The position numbers and the translations under genes are program-made. Of a stretch of 64,000 nt of DNA, positions 34,191-45,076 are shown in pieces. Where the stretch lies: assembly GCA_001513025.1 (NCBI GenBank), contig LFRZ01000019.1, forward strand, positions 1-64,000. Reading direction: 5' to 3'. The first letter of the stretch is position 1; each line of letters opens with the position of its first letter. The stretch is from Gammaproteobacteria bacterium DTU037 (GTDB lineage Bacteria > Pseudomonadota > Gammaproteobacteria > Pseudomonadales > Pseudomonadaceae). Under the pieces are notes generated by a model, which worked only from the letters and a program-made list of their open reading frames with translations, did no database searches and was not told where the DNA came from.

Positions 34191-36092
34191 ATGAGCCGGT
34201 TTGAACATCAAGATGAATTAAATCATCCCCGTGAAGAAACCCCAGAATTTACCCAGATGGTTGAGCAAGGTGTATCACGCCGCCGTTTTCTCGGTGTAGG
34301 CGCAGCCTTTGGTGCTGTCGCTTTTTTTGCTATGGCACCGATAAGCCGATCCATTGCAGCAGCGCTGGCGCCAACTGCCAGCCCTTTACTTGGCTTTAAA
34401 GCAGTGCCAGCGAGTACTGCCGATAAGGTGATAGTGCCTGAGGGCTATCAAGTGGAACGTTTGATTTCCTGGGGTGATCCTTTATTTGCCGATGCGGCAG
34501 AGTTTTCGAACCAGCTCAAAAATAACACTGCGGCCAATCAACAACGCCAATTTGGCGATAACAATGATGGCATGAGTTTTTTTCCTATCGATCAGCAGAC
34601 CGCTATTTTGGCGGTGAATAATGAGTACAGTAACTATGAGCTGATGTTTGAGCATCAGGGGCATAAGATGACTGCGGCGGATGTGCAGTATGCACAAGCC
34701 GCGCACGGTGTTTCGGTGATGACGTTGACCAAGCAAGCACAAGGCTGGCGTTTTGATAAAAATGGCCGCTTTAATCGCCGTATTGATGCCAATACGCCCA
34801 TGCGCATCAGTGGCCCGGCCAAAGGCCATGCGTTATTACAGACCCGCGCCGATCCTAAAGGTGAAATAGCTTTAGGTACCTTTAATAACTGCGCCAATGG
34901 TATGACCCCTTGGGGCACTTACTTAACCTGTGAAGAAAACTTTAATGGTTATTTTGGCAGTGATGCGCAGGTGGACATCAGCTCGAGCTTTGCGCGCTAC
35001 GGTATTGGTACTAAGGATGCGGGCTACAGCTGGTATAAATTTGATCCGCGTTTTGATTTAGCGCAAGAACCAAATGAGCCGCATCGTTTTGGTTGGGTGG
35101 TGGAAATTGATCCGCTTGATCCCAAGGCAACACCGATTAAACGTACGGCTTTAGGGCGTTTTAAGCATGAAAATGCTGAGTTGGTCATTGCTGAAGATGG
35201 TCATGTGGTGGTCTATTTGGGCGATGATGAGCGAGGTGAGCATATCTATCGTTTTGTCAGTCGCAATACATATAACCCCACTGATCAGGCTGCCAATAGA
35301 AATCTGTTGGACGATGGAGAACTCTTTGTGGCTCGGTTTAATGAAGATGGCAGCGGCGAGTGGTTAAGTCTGGCCCATGGGCAAAATGGTTTAACCCCAG
35401 ACAATGGTTTTCAGAGCCAAGCGCAGATTTTAATTCATGCGCGTTTGGCTGCGACTCAGGTAGGAGCGACCACTATGGATCGGCCCGAATGGGTGGCAGT
35501 GCATCCCCATGAGCCGATGGTGTTTTGCACTTTAACGAATAATAAAAACCGTGGAATAGAAACTCATCAGGCGGTGAACGGGCCCAATCCCCGTGCTGAA
35601 AACCATTATGGGCAAATTGTCCGTTGGCTGCCCAGCGCAGGGCAACACAACGCTAAAGATTTTCAGTGGGATTTGTTTTTAATGGCGGGTAACCCTGAAG
35701 TGCATGGAGGGACGCCTTATGCTGGCTCTAGCAATATCACTGGCGATAATATGTTTAACAGCCCTGACGGTATTGGTTTTGATCAGGGCGGACGTTTATG
35801 GATTCAGTCGGACGGCAATTATTCAAATCAAGGTGATTTTGCTGGCCAGGGCAATAACCAAATGCTCAGTGCGGATCCAAAAACAGGTGAAATCCGACGT
35901 TTCTTAACTGGGCCTGTGGCTTGTGAAATTACCGGCTTGGCTTTTACCGAGGATCACAAAAGCTTATTTATCGGCGTGCAACATCCGGGTGAGAAAGGCG
36001 CGCCCTCAAGCTTTCCTATGGGCGGTGCAGCCGTGCCGCGCTCCAGTGTGATGGTGATTACCCGTACCGATGGCGGTGTGATTGGCGCTTAA
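34191..36092 (+). CDS. phoX: PhoX-family (DUF839) Tat-exported alkaline phosphatase
   Basis: Twin-arginine signal SRRRFLGVGAAFGAVAFFAM; LAVNNEYSN, GTFNNCANGMTPWGTYLTCEENFNGYF, RFGWVVEIDP. Confidence 0.9.
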   Translation: MSRFEHQDELNHPREETPEFTQMVEQGVSRRRFLGVGAAFGAVAFFAMAPISRSIAAALAPTASPLLGFKAVPASTADKVIVPEGYQVERLISWGDPLFADAAEFSNQLKNNTAANQQRQFGDNNDGMSFFPIDQQTAILAVNNEYSNYELMFEHQGHKMTAADVQYAQAAHGVSVMTLTKQAQGWRFDKNGRFNRRIDANTPMRISGPAKGHALLQTRADPKGEIALGTFNNCANGMTPWGTYLTCEENFNGYFGSDAQVDISSSFARYGIGTKDAGYSWYKFDPRFDLAQEPNEPHRFGWVVEIDPLDPKATPIKRTALGRFKHENAELVIAEDGHVVVYLGDDERGEHIYRFVSRNTYNPTDQAANRNLLDDGELFVARFNEDGSGEWLSLAHGQNGLTPDNGFQSQAQILIHARLAATQVGATTMDRPEWVAVHPHEPMVFCTLTNNKNRGIETHQAVNGPNPRAENHYGQIVRWLPSAGQHNAKDFQWDLFLMAGNPEVHGGTPYAGSSNITGDNMFNSPDGIGFDQGGRLWIQSDGNYSNQGDFAGQGNNQMLSADPKTGEIRRFLTGPVACEITGLAFTEDHKSLFIGVQHPGEKGAPSSFPMGGAAVPRSSVMVITRTDGGVIGA

Positions 36093-36108
36093 ACTTGGGG
36101 TCGACTCA

Positions 36109-36137
36109 AAACAGGCGCAGGACAACTGCGCCTGTTT
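36109..36137. terminator. Hairpin terminator between convergent phoX and UPF0126 gene
   Basis: AAACAGGCGCAG-gacaa-CTGCGCCTGTTT, perfect 12-bp stem. Confidence 0.8.
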
Positions 36138-36176
36138 CGTTGTCTATTTGGCTGGCAGCCTGTGCTGGCTTTAGAT

Positions 36177-36797
36177 TCAGTCGCCCCAGCGGCCGGGTGA
36201 GTAAGAAAACACCGGTAACGACAGCTGCCAGCGGATGGCTGAGAGGCGCAAGGCTAGGCCAAAGCTAAAGGAGGCGAGGGTATTGATATCATCGGAGACG
36301 CCTTGCGCCTTTAAGAATAAGTACACAATAGCCACCGCTAAGGAAACGCTGGCGTAGAGCTCATGGCGCAGTACTTGTGGGGTGCGGTTGCACATAATAT
36401 CGCGCAAGATGCCGCCAAAAATACCCGTAGTAATTCCCGCCATAATCACCACTGGGGTTTCATAACCCAGTTTTAAAGCGACATTACAGCCAATGATGGT
36501 AAAGGCCACCAGCCCCATGGAGTCGAGGATCAGAAAGATCTGGTTGAGCTTGTGCATAAAACGCGCCACCAGCATGGTGGCCAGGCCTGAACCAATGGTC
36601 AGGTAGATATAGGGCGGGTGTTGCGTCCAGGTCACAGGGTAATTGCCCAGTAACATATCACGCACGGTACCGCCGCCTAAAGCCGTGATAAAGGCGATCA
36701 GGGCGACACCAAACATGTCCATATTACGCCGCCCAGCGGCAAGTGCGCCGGACATGGCTTCAGCTGTAATGGCAATCAGATAAATATAGGTAAGCAC
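36177..36797 (-). CDS. UPF0126 / TRIC-channel family membrane protein (putative glycine transporter)
   Basis: ALAAGRRNMDMFGVALIAFITALGGGTVRDMLLG and TTGIFGGILRDIMCNRTPQVL; duplicated GG..RD motif. GTG start after AGGAG. Confidence 0.9.
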   Translation of the reverse strand: MLTYIYLIAITAEAMSGALAAGRRNMDMFGVALIAFITALGGGTVRDMLLGNYPVTWTQHPPYIYLTIGSGLATMLVARFMHKLNQIFLILDSMGLVAFTIIGCNVALKLGYETPVVIMAGITTGIFGGILRDIMCNRTPQVLRHELYASVSLAVAIVYLFLKAQGVSDDINTLASFSFGLALRLSAIRWQLSLPVFSYSPGRWGD

Positions 36798-36830
36798 ACA
36801 GGACTCCTGCTGACAGTAACGCCTCTCCCT

Positions 36831-37005
36831 CTGTCCTGTGTACCTGAGAGTTTACGCAGCAGTTTGCCGCTTGCCCCTTCGGTGGATTGCCTTAAGCAAT
36901 CGCTCTCCAGTTGGCGAATCTAAGTTGTTTCGCAGTACATGAGCCTGAGCGTTTATGGGAGTTTGCGCCTTCGGCGGAGCAGAGTTGTAACTGCTCTCTC
37001 TCCTG
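36831..37005 (-). promoter_or_regulatory. Tandem glycine riboswitch (two aptamers)
   Basis: Minus strand has two units: GGAGAGAGC...CCGCCGAAGGCGCAAACTCCC...CGCTCAGGCTC and GGAGAGCG...CCACCGAAGGGGCAAGCGG...CTCTCAGGTAC, ~34 nt upstream of the UPF0126 GTG. Confidence 0.93.
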
Positions 37006-37101
37006 CGAGCGCGCATTATACGATGTGTTTTTAAATAAAGAAGCTTATTCTTTAGCGCTTTTAGTCGAGTACTGCGCCGCGTGTTGTGCTGTTGGCTAAG
37101 A

Positions 37102-37632
37102 TTATTTGATGGCCGGGCTGTCAAATACATAGCGATACACCTGCTGGGCTTCGGCACGATAGCCGGTATCACCCAGTTCGCTGCTAAAAGATTCAACACT
37201 GAGCCGGCCTTCAATCCAGTAGGGCTGCCATATATCGCCCATGGCCACGCCGCCTTCACTGGTGACATACACCATTTGATTGGACGGCGGCGGTGGCACA
37301 TGGATGCAGGCACCAAAGTAAGGCACCAGTAAAAACTCGGTGATGCGGCTGTTCTCGTCAATACTTAAGGGCACGATATAGCCAGGTAATTTAATATTTA
37401 AGCCATTCAATTCAGGTACTACAGGTGCGTTGGGGTATTGCTGCTCTGCACCAGGGCCACTTTCTGCAGTGAGGATATCGGCCAGTTGGTCTAAGTTATG
37501 TAGCGCTTGCGGTGGTGGCAAGGGTGCTGCATCCGCGGGCACCATTTCTTCCCATTTTAGCGTGCGCAGTTCCGCAGCAAAAACCAGATTTAAAGTGCAC
37601 AGCAGTAGTGTCATAAAGAATATTTTTCGCAT
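37102..37632 (-). CDS. DUF3299 periplasmic protein
   Basis: Signal peptide; IKLPGYIVPLSIDENSRITEFLLVPYFGACIHVPPPPSNQMVYV (DUF3299 core). Confidence 0.88.
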   Translation of the reverse strand: MRKIFFMTLLLCTLNLVFAAELRTLKWEEMVPADAAPLPPPQALHNLDQLADILTAESGPGAEQQYPNAPVVPELNGLNIKLPGYIVPLSIDENSRITEFLLVPYFGACIHVPPPPSNQMVYVTSEGGVAMGDIWQPYWIEGRLSVESFSSELGDTGYRAEAQQVYRYVFDSPAIK

Positions 37633-37675
37633 CTGGTATGCACCTCAGTTGAGTGCTGATTATTTTAATTAAGGG

Positions 37676-38971
37676 TTATAAACGGATATTTAAGCCATCG
37701 CTTAAGGACTGACGGTAGGCCCGCCAAGCGGGAATAACGCCCATTAAAACCCCTGCCAACAGCACTGCACCGAGCAGCGCCCATTCGTAAAGGCTGGGTG
37801 CTGAGAAGGGCAGATATAGGCCGTAATAGCTTTGTAGAGGCGCTTGGGCCACGGCAATCGCCACATATAACAAGGTCACCCCTAGTACAATGCCAGCCAA
37901 TGCCAAAGCGAAGGCCTCAAGAATCAATAAGCCAGCAATATGCCAAGGCCGTGCACCCACTGAGCGTAAAATAGCCATCTCGCGGCGGCGCTCATTGAGG
38001 CTGGTTAAAATTGCGGTGAGCATGCCGATCAGGCCTGTTAATACCACAAACAGTGATACGACAAAGAGGGCTTTTTCCGCTGTACCCATCAGGCTCCACA
38101 GTTCTTGTAGGGCAACGCCCGGCAAAATGGCCAGTAAGGGTTCGCCGCGCCATTGGTTAATTTCTCGCTGCAGGGCAAAGGTGGCAATTTTACTCTTTAA
38201 ACCCAGCAGCATGGCGGTGATGTCTTTAGGCTGCAGATCCATTTGCAAGGCTTGTTCGGCACTGATTTTTCGCTTGCCATAGGCCGGAGCGCCATGCTGC
38301 CAGTCAATATGAATGGCCTCCATGCCGGCTAAGGCAATATGTAAAGTGCGGTCAACCGGAGTACCGGTGCGCTCTAAGATACCCACAGTGGTGAAAGGTT
38401 TGTCGTCGTGATTGACCAAACTGACAGTGGCCATGCCATGTGCTAAAACAATCTCTTGGCCCAACTGATAGTTTAATGCATCAGCCACTTCCGCACCCAG
38501 TACCACTTCAAAGGGCGCTTGATCGCTAAAGAAGCGCCCCTCACGCAACTTTAAATGTTGTTTGCGACCATGTTGATAGTGTGTGTAATAGTCTGCCGAG
38601 GTGCCCAGCACACGATAGCCATGGTGGGAGTCACCCAAGGACAGTGGCACTGCCCATTTGACTTGCGGGTGCTGAGCAAAGTGCTCAAAGCTACTCCAGC
38701 GAATATTGTTGGTGGCGTTACCAATGCGAAATACCGAATAGAGGAGTAAGTTCACTGAGCCTGAGCGTGCGCCAACAATCAGGTCGGTTGAGCTGATGGT
38801 GCTGGCAAAGCTGGAGCGGGTTTCAGTGCGCACCCGCTCAACCGCTAAGAGCAAAGTAATGGATAGGGCAATGGCAAAGATGGTTAATAGAGCGGTAAAG
38901 CGGCGGTTGTTTAAGCTGCGCAAAGCTATGCGGAGTAAATGCACCTTAAAGCTCCTGCGTGCGGATGGCAC
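37676..38971 (-). CDS. ABC transporter permease (FtsX/MacB-like)
   Basis: N-terminal TM, MacB-like periplasmic domain, FtsX-like C-terminal TMs (LNERRREMAILRSVGARPWHI). Confidence 0.92.
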   Translation of the reverse strand: MPSARRSFKVHLLRIALRSLNNRRFTALLTIFAIALSITLLLAVERVRTETRSSFASTISSTDLIVGARSGSVNLLLYSVFRIGNATNNIRWSSFEHFAQHPQVKWAVPLSLGDSHHGYRVLGTSADYYTHYQHGRKQHLKLREGRFFSDQAPFEVVLGAEVADALNYQLGQEIVLAHGMATVSLVNHDDKPFTTVGILERTGTPVDRTLHIALAGMEAIHIDWQHGAPAYGKRKISAEQALQMDLQPKDITAMLLGLKSKIATFALQREINQWRGEPLLAILPGVALQELWSLMGTAEKALFVVSLFVVLTGLIGMLTAILTSLNERRREMAILRSVGARPWHIAGLLILEAFALALAGIVLGVTLLYVAIAVAQAPLQSYYGLYLPFSAPSLYEWALLGAVLLAGVLMGVIPAWRAYRQSLSDGLNIRL

Positions 38972-39674
38972 GGTTGAGTTGGCTCAGGTCAATACTGCGG
39001 TCAAAACGTTTGGCCAGTGCCTGATCATGGCTGACAAATAAAAGGCTGGCGCCCGCCGCTTTACATTCGGCAAACAACAACTGCAAAAACGCCTCACGGC
39101 TGTCGGCATCCAGTGCTGAGGTGGGTTCGTCAGCAATCACTAATTTGGGCTGGCCAATTAAGGCTCGCGCTGCAGCCACCCGTTGTTGTTGGCCGATGGA
39201 CAGCTCGCCGGCCAGCTGTTGCTGCAGTTGCACTGGCAAACCTAAATGGTCCAGTAAGGCCTGCGCCGCTGCTCGTATCGAGCCGTGACGCTGGATCGCT
39301 TGCTGTGTACGATGTTTGGAAAACTGGCAGGGTAGGAGGACATTGTCTAATACCGATAAAAAAGGCAGTAAATTAAATTGTTGAAAAATAAAGCCGCTGT
39401 GATCAGCCCGAAAACGGTCGCGAGCACTGGCACTGAGCTGGCTTAAGTCTTGCCCTAATAAACGAATACTGCCGCTTTGTGCTAACTGTACGCCGCCAAG
39501 CAAGCCCAATAGCGTGGTTTTACCACTGCCGGATGGGCCTTTTAAAAATAAGCGTTGCCCAGGCTCAAGACGAAAGCTTTCGATATCTAGCAAGGTGGCT
39601 TGCTTAGGCCAAGCAAAGCGCAAATCCTGCAGTTCGATAATTGGGGTAGTGGTCATGGCGGATCTCAGGAGCAA
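38946..39674 (-). CDS. ABC transporter ATP-binding protein (LolD-like)
   Basis: Walker A GPSGSGKTTLLG, signature LSIGQQQRVAAARAL, Walker B LVIADEPTSALD. Confidence 0.95.
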   Translation of the reverse strand: MLLRSAMTTTPIIELQDLRFAWPKQATLLDIESFRLEPGQRLFLKGPSGSGKTTLLGLLGGVQLAQSGSIRLLGQDLSQLSASARDRFRADHSGFIFQQFNLLPFLSVLDNVLLPCQFSKHRTQQAIQRHGSIRAAAQALLDHLGLPVQLQQQLAGELSIGQQQRVAAARALIGQPKLVIADEPTSALDADSREAFLQLLFAECKAAGASLLFVSHDQALAKRFDRSIDLSQLNRAIRTQEL

Positions 39675-39721
39675 ATGGACTTAGGCCTGCGTAGCAAGGT
39701 TAACGCAGGCACATGTCGAGC

Positions 39722-40300
39722 TTACCAGCTTAGTACCGGATTGCTGGGCGAGAGTTCAACGCCGTGCTGTGCATCGGGTGTAATCAGTTGCACAGTGAGT
39801 TTTTCAGTCTGTGGAAATGCGCTAAAAAACCCCGCTAAATTTATGCTGCTGAGCTTATCTGGTGTGGTGCAGTTAAATAGATAGCGGGCTTGGATATCCG
39901 CGTGCGGATGTTCGTCTGGATGCTTATCGTGCTCGCTGTGCTGATCGTCATCCTGATGTTGATCTGCCAGATCATTATCAATTGTCATCGCACTCAAGGC
40001 GCACTGTGCTGCAGGAGTCAATTTGAATAAGTCCTGCTCATTTTTCAACGCTCGTTCTGCGGCAAGCAGCGCGTGTTTGTCGGCAGCAGAGCTGGGCTTG
40101 TATTCAAAACCTACGATATTCATCGCCGGACTGTTGAGTTGCAGTTCGAGCTGTTGATCGTCTAAGGCTATATTCAATGTGGCCACGCCGTGCAGATGAG
40201 CGCTTAAGCTTTGCTCATGCTCATGCTCATGCTCATCTACAGCAAGGCTTAAGGGGCTGAGTGCAAAAATAATCGGGGCTAATAAATAAGAAAAACGCAT
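39722..40300 (-). CDS. DUF2796 / ZrgA-like His-rich zinc-uptake protein
   Basis: Signal peptide, HEHEHE and HQDDDQHSEHDKHPDEHPHADI metal-binding stretches, HLHGVATLNIALDDQQLELQLNSPAMNIVGFE. Confidence 0.9.
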   Translation of the reverse strand: MRFSYLLAPIIFALSPLSLAVDEHEHEHEQSLSAHLHGVATLNIALDDQQLELQLNSPAMNIVGFEYKPSSAADKHALLAAERALKNEQDLFKLTPAAQCALSAMTIDNDLADQHQDDDQHSEHDKHPDEHPHADIQARYLFNCTTPDKLSSINLAGFFSAFPQTEKLTVQLITPDAQHGVELSPSNPVLSW

Positions 40301-40330
40301 GCTAAAACTCCATTAATGCAAATCAATTTG

Positions 40331-40343
40331 GTTATACTATAAC
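40331..40343 (-). promoter_or_regulatory. Zur-type box upstream of the DUF2796-ABC-DUF3299 operon
   Basis: Perfect palindrome GTTATA-C-TATAAC, ~31 bp upstream of the DUF2796 start. Confidence 0.85.
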
Positions 40344-40531
40344 TTTACAACTGTGTGCCATATATAAGCAAGTCAGCAGCAGAATTAAGCGTGCGCCTAG
40401 ATTGCGCAGCTAAATAGCAGGTTTAAGGTCTGTTTTTGTTAAAAAAGTGTAGTTTTTTCTATCACAAGGTGCCCTTGCACTGATAAAGTCGGGTAGTTTT
40501 GAACAATGACCGTACATGTGCGGTGTGCTGA

Positions 40532-41881
<1,350 letters not shown>

Positions 41882-41905
41882 CCTTTAATCGCTTACAGCA
41901 GCAGT

Positions 41906-41943
41906 AAAAATGCCTCGTTGAGTAATCACGGGGCATTTTTTTT
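41906..41943 (+). terminator. Rho-independent terminator after gdhA
   Basis: AAAAATGCC...GGGCATTTTT followed by TTT. Confidence 0.8.
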
Positions 41944-42068
41944 GCTCTTGTAGTATCTTCATAGACTGATTGATTAGATATCAGTACTTTGCACTGTAGT
42001 GCCTTCTGCAGGCTTATTTTTAATGGTAGTTTCACTATACGTTTGTTTATTTTTTAGGAGAGGTTGTT

Positions 42069-42383
42069 ATGACGGACATTAGCCTACGTAAGCGTTTAGA
42101 AACGCTGATCAGTGAGTACAGTCATCGAGCAGAGGCCATTGAGCGTGACTTGTCACGGGAACATGCGCAAAGCTTTTCTGAGCAAGCCACAGAACGCCAG
42201 AATGATATGGTGTTGCAAGGCTTGTTGGCCGATGCGCGCGTCAGTATCAAAGAGGTGCAGCACGCCTTAGTGCGTTTGGACGAAGGTACTTATGGTGAAT
42301 GTGAAGTATGCGGTGAGCTCATTAGTGCTGCGCGTCTTGACGCTTTGCCCGCTGCGCGTCAGTGTATTAACTGCGCCGAGTAA
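42069..42383 (+). CDS. TraR/DksA family zinc-finger protein
   Basis: GTYGECEVCGELISAARLDALPAARQCINCAE. Confidence 0.9.
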   Translation: MTDISLRKRLETLISEYSHRAEAIERDLSREHAQSFSEQATERQNDMVLQGLLADARVSIKEVQHALVRLDEGTYGECEVCGELISAARLDALPAARQCINCAE

Positions 42384-42445
42384 CCTTTCATCGCGTGTTA
42401 AAGACGGTCTATACAAAAATATCTACCCAGTGTTGCGTGGCTGCT

Positions 42446-42572
42446 GCTGCGCCGTTGGTGAACCCTATTCGGGCTCAACTGCGGCGCAGCCTATAACACT
42501 GGCACAATCTAATCAGCACAGCGGTTGCAGCATCGTTATAAACGGGTATTTAGTGGATAATCAGCCACTAAA
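42446..42572 (+). other. Run of stable inverted repeats in the dksA-like/lon-like intergenic region
   Basis: GCTGCGCCG (42446-42454)/CGGCGCAGC (42482-42490), with inner CCC-tattc-GGG; TTTAGTGG (42549-42556)/CCACTAAA (42565-42572). Confidence 0.5.
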
Positions 42573-42669
42573 CAGCCTTCTTTATACATGCTCCTTGCAC
42601 AGAGCCATCCAGCAAGGCCAGAATGCGCCGTTCACTTCGCGGCGTGGCCGCTAGCTGCAAGGAATTCTA

Positions 42670-45066
42670 ATGCCTGATTCAACTGTTAATGCACAGCGTT
42701 TATTACCCGAACAACTGACTCGCACCTTTAATGGGCACTTTAACTTTAGCAGTACAGCCGAGCTTGAACCCTTAACCGGTGTTCTGGGGCAGACGCGTGC
42801 TGTACAGGCGTTGCAGTTCGGTATTTCCATGCAGCGTCCTGGCTATAACGTCTTTGTTATGGGTGATTCAGGTACGGGCCGCTTCTCTTATGTGAAGCGC
42901 TATCTCTCTGAACAAGCAAAGCAACGGCCCACACCCTCTGATTGGCTGTATGTTAATCACTTTAATGAAATGCGTGAGCCGCATGCACTGCAGTTGCCGC
43001 CCGGTGAAGGCAGTTGCTTTTGTGCAGATATCAGTGTCCTGCTTGATAATCTTTTAGCCACCTTTCCTGCGGTATTTGAAACGCCGGCTTGGCAGCAGAA
43101 AAAAAGCGCCATTGATCGCAGCTTTAATCGACGTTATGACAAAGCCCTAGATGTGGTTGAAAAGCTGGCGCTAGAAAAAAATATTGCCCTGTATCGCGAT
43201 AGCGTCAATATTGCGTTTACCCCTATGTTTGAAGGTAAGGCCTTAGATGAGGCCGAATTTGCCCAGCGTCCAGATAGCGAGCGTGAGCAGTTTCATAACG
43301 ATATCGCTGTGCTTGAAGAACATTTGAATAAAGAGTTATCCAGTTTGCCGCTGTGGAAGCGCGAGTCCAGTAATCAATTGCGTCAGCTCAATGAAGAAAC
43401 CATCGCATTGGCACTGCAGCCTTTATTGGCACCGCTGGCGCAGAAGTATGCCGAGCATCCTTGCGTGGTCAACTACTTACAGGCCATGCAGGCTAACTTA
43501 TTAAAAACCGTGGTGGAGCAGCTGGTCGATGAAGAGCACAGCGATGCGCTAGCGCGTAAATTATTAGAAGAACAGTACAGTCCCAATCTAGTGGTGGGAC
43601 ATGCGCCTGATGAGGGCGCGCCAGTGGTGTTTGAATCACACCCCACCTACGATAATTTATTTGGCCGGATTGAATACAGCACCGATCAGGGCGTGCTCTA
43701 CACCAGCTATCGGCAGTTGCGTTCAGGTGCTTTGCATCAAGCCAATGGCGGCTATTTAATTTTAGAAGCGGAAAAACTGCTCTCTGAACCCTTTGTTTGG
43801 GAAGCACTGAAGCGTGCGCTGCACTCGCGTCAATTAAAAATGGAGTCGCCGCTGGTTGAATTAGGCCGTGTTGCAGCGGCCACCTTAATTCCGCAAGTGA
43901 TTCCCTTGCAGGTTAAAGTCGTCGTGATTGGCTCACGCGATTTATATTACGCGTTGCAAGAGCTGGATCCTGATTTTCAGGAGATGTTTCGTCTGTTGGT
44001 GGACTTTGACGAAGATATCCCGCTGACCGATGAGACCTTAACTCAGTTTGCGCAATTATTGTGCGCACGCACCAGTGAGGAAGGCATGGCGCCATTGACT
44101 GCGGCGGCGGTGCAACACTTGGCCCGTTACAGTGCCCGTTTGGTTGAACATCAAGAGCGCATTTCCGCAGGTCTGGCTGATTTATTCCAAGTGGTCAGTG
44201 AAGCTGATTTCTTGCGGCACAGCGCAGGTGCAGAACTGACCGATGCCGAGCATGTGGACAGAGCGATCGCGGCGAGGATAATCCGTACCGGCCGAGTCTC
44301 TGAACGGATTATGGACGATATGTTGTCTGGGGTGATTTTAATTGATACCCAAGGCGCCGCCGTGGGTAAGTGCAATGGCCTAACCGTGCTGGCTGTGGGT
44401 GACTCTATTTTTGGGGTGCCCGCGCGTATTTCTGCCTCAGTTTATCCGGGTAGCAGCGGTATTGTCGATATTGAACGTGAAGTCAGTTTAGGACAGTCGA
44501 TTCACTCGAAAGGGGTGATGATTCTCACCGGCTATCTGGGCAGCCGTTATGCGCAAGAGTTTCCATTAGCCATCTCTGCCAGTATTGCCTTGGAACAGTC
44601 CTATGGCTATGTCGATGGCGACAGTGCCTCCTTGGGTGAGGTCTGTGCGCTGATCTCGGCGTTATCGCGCACGCCGTTAAAGCAGTCTTTCGCCATTACC
44701 GGCTCGATTAATCAGTTTGGTGAAGTGCAAGCGGTCGGTGGCGTGAATGAGAAAATCGAAGGGTTCTTCCGCTTATGCCAAGCTCGCGGCTTAACCGGTG
44801 AGCAGGGCGTGATTATTCCACGCTCTAATATTATCAACCTACTCTTGGATAAGGCGGTGGTAGCGGCGGTACGCGACGGACAGTTTAATATTTATGCGGT
44901 GAGTCATGTGGATCAAGCCTTGTGCTTGCTCAGCGGGGTTGAAGCAGGCTGTGCCGATGCTGACGATAGCTTCCCTGATGGTTCAATTAACGCCCAGGTT
45001 GTGGAGCGCTTACGCAGTATTGCTGAGCTAGACTTGGAAACTGAAGAGCCTAAAACCCCAAGTTAA
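42670..45066 (+). CDS. Lon-like (S16) ATP-dependent protease; AsrA-like in pseudomonads
   Basis: P-loop MGDSGTGRFSYVKRYL; S16 catalytic Ser in YVDGDSASLGEVCALIS and Lys in GGVNEKIEGFF. Confidence 0.92.
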   Translation: MPDSTVNAQRLLPEQLTRTFNGHFNFSSTAELEPLTGVLGQTRAVQALQFGISMQRPGYNVFVMGDSGTGRFSYVKRYLSEQAKQRPTPSDWLYVNHFNEMREPHALQLPPGEGSCFCADISVLLDNLLATFPAVFETPAWQQKKSAIDRSFNRRYDKALDVVEKLALEKNIALYRDSVNIAFTPMFEGKALDEAEFAQRPDSEREQFHNDIAVLEEHLNKELSSLPLWKRESSNQLRQLNEETIALALQPLLAPLAQKYAEHPCVVNYLQAMQANLLKTVVEQLVDEEHSDALARKLLEEQYSPNLVVGHAPDEGAPVVFESHPTYDNLFGRIEYSTDQGVLYTSYRQLRSGALHQANGGYLILEAEKLLSEPFVWEALKRALHSRQLKMESPLVELGRVAAATLIPQVIPLQVKVVVIGSRDLYYALQELDPDFQEMFRLLVDFDEDIPLTDETLTQFAQLLCARTSEEGMAPLTAAAVQHLARYSARLVEHQERISAGLADLFQVVSEADFLRHSAGAELTDAEHVDRAIAARIIRTGRVSERIMDDMLSGVILIDTQGAAVGKCNGLTVLAVGDSIFGVPARISASVYPGSSGIVDIEREVSLGQSIHSKGVMILTGYLGSRYAQEFPLAISASIALEQSYGYVDGDSASLGEVCALISALSRTPLKQSFAITGSINQFGEVQAVGGVNEKIEGFFRLCQARGLTGEQGVIIPRSNIINLLLDKAVVAAVRDGQFNIYAVSHVDQALCLLSGVEAGCADADDSFPDGSINAQVVERLRSIAELDLETEEPKTPS

Positions 45067-45076
45067 TATAAGCGTG

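Noticed and set aside
36852-37361. 169-aa minus-strand ORF
   Set aside because: Overlaps the tandem glycine riboswitch and the DUF3299 gene in another frame; low-complexity, no recognisable family.
40209-40235. GCTCAT short tandem repeat as a phase-variation tract
   Set aside because: Encodes HEHEHE in frame as 6-bp units; copy changes would not shift the frame, and it fits a metal-binding tract.
42501-42517. TGGCAC...GC as a sigma-54 promoter before the Lon-like gene
   Set aside because: GG-to-GC spacing is 13 rather than 10.
42292-42654. 120-aa plus-strand ORF after the dksA-like gene
   Set aside because: Overlaps the dksA-like gene in another frame and covers the hairpin region; no start signal or recognisable family.
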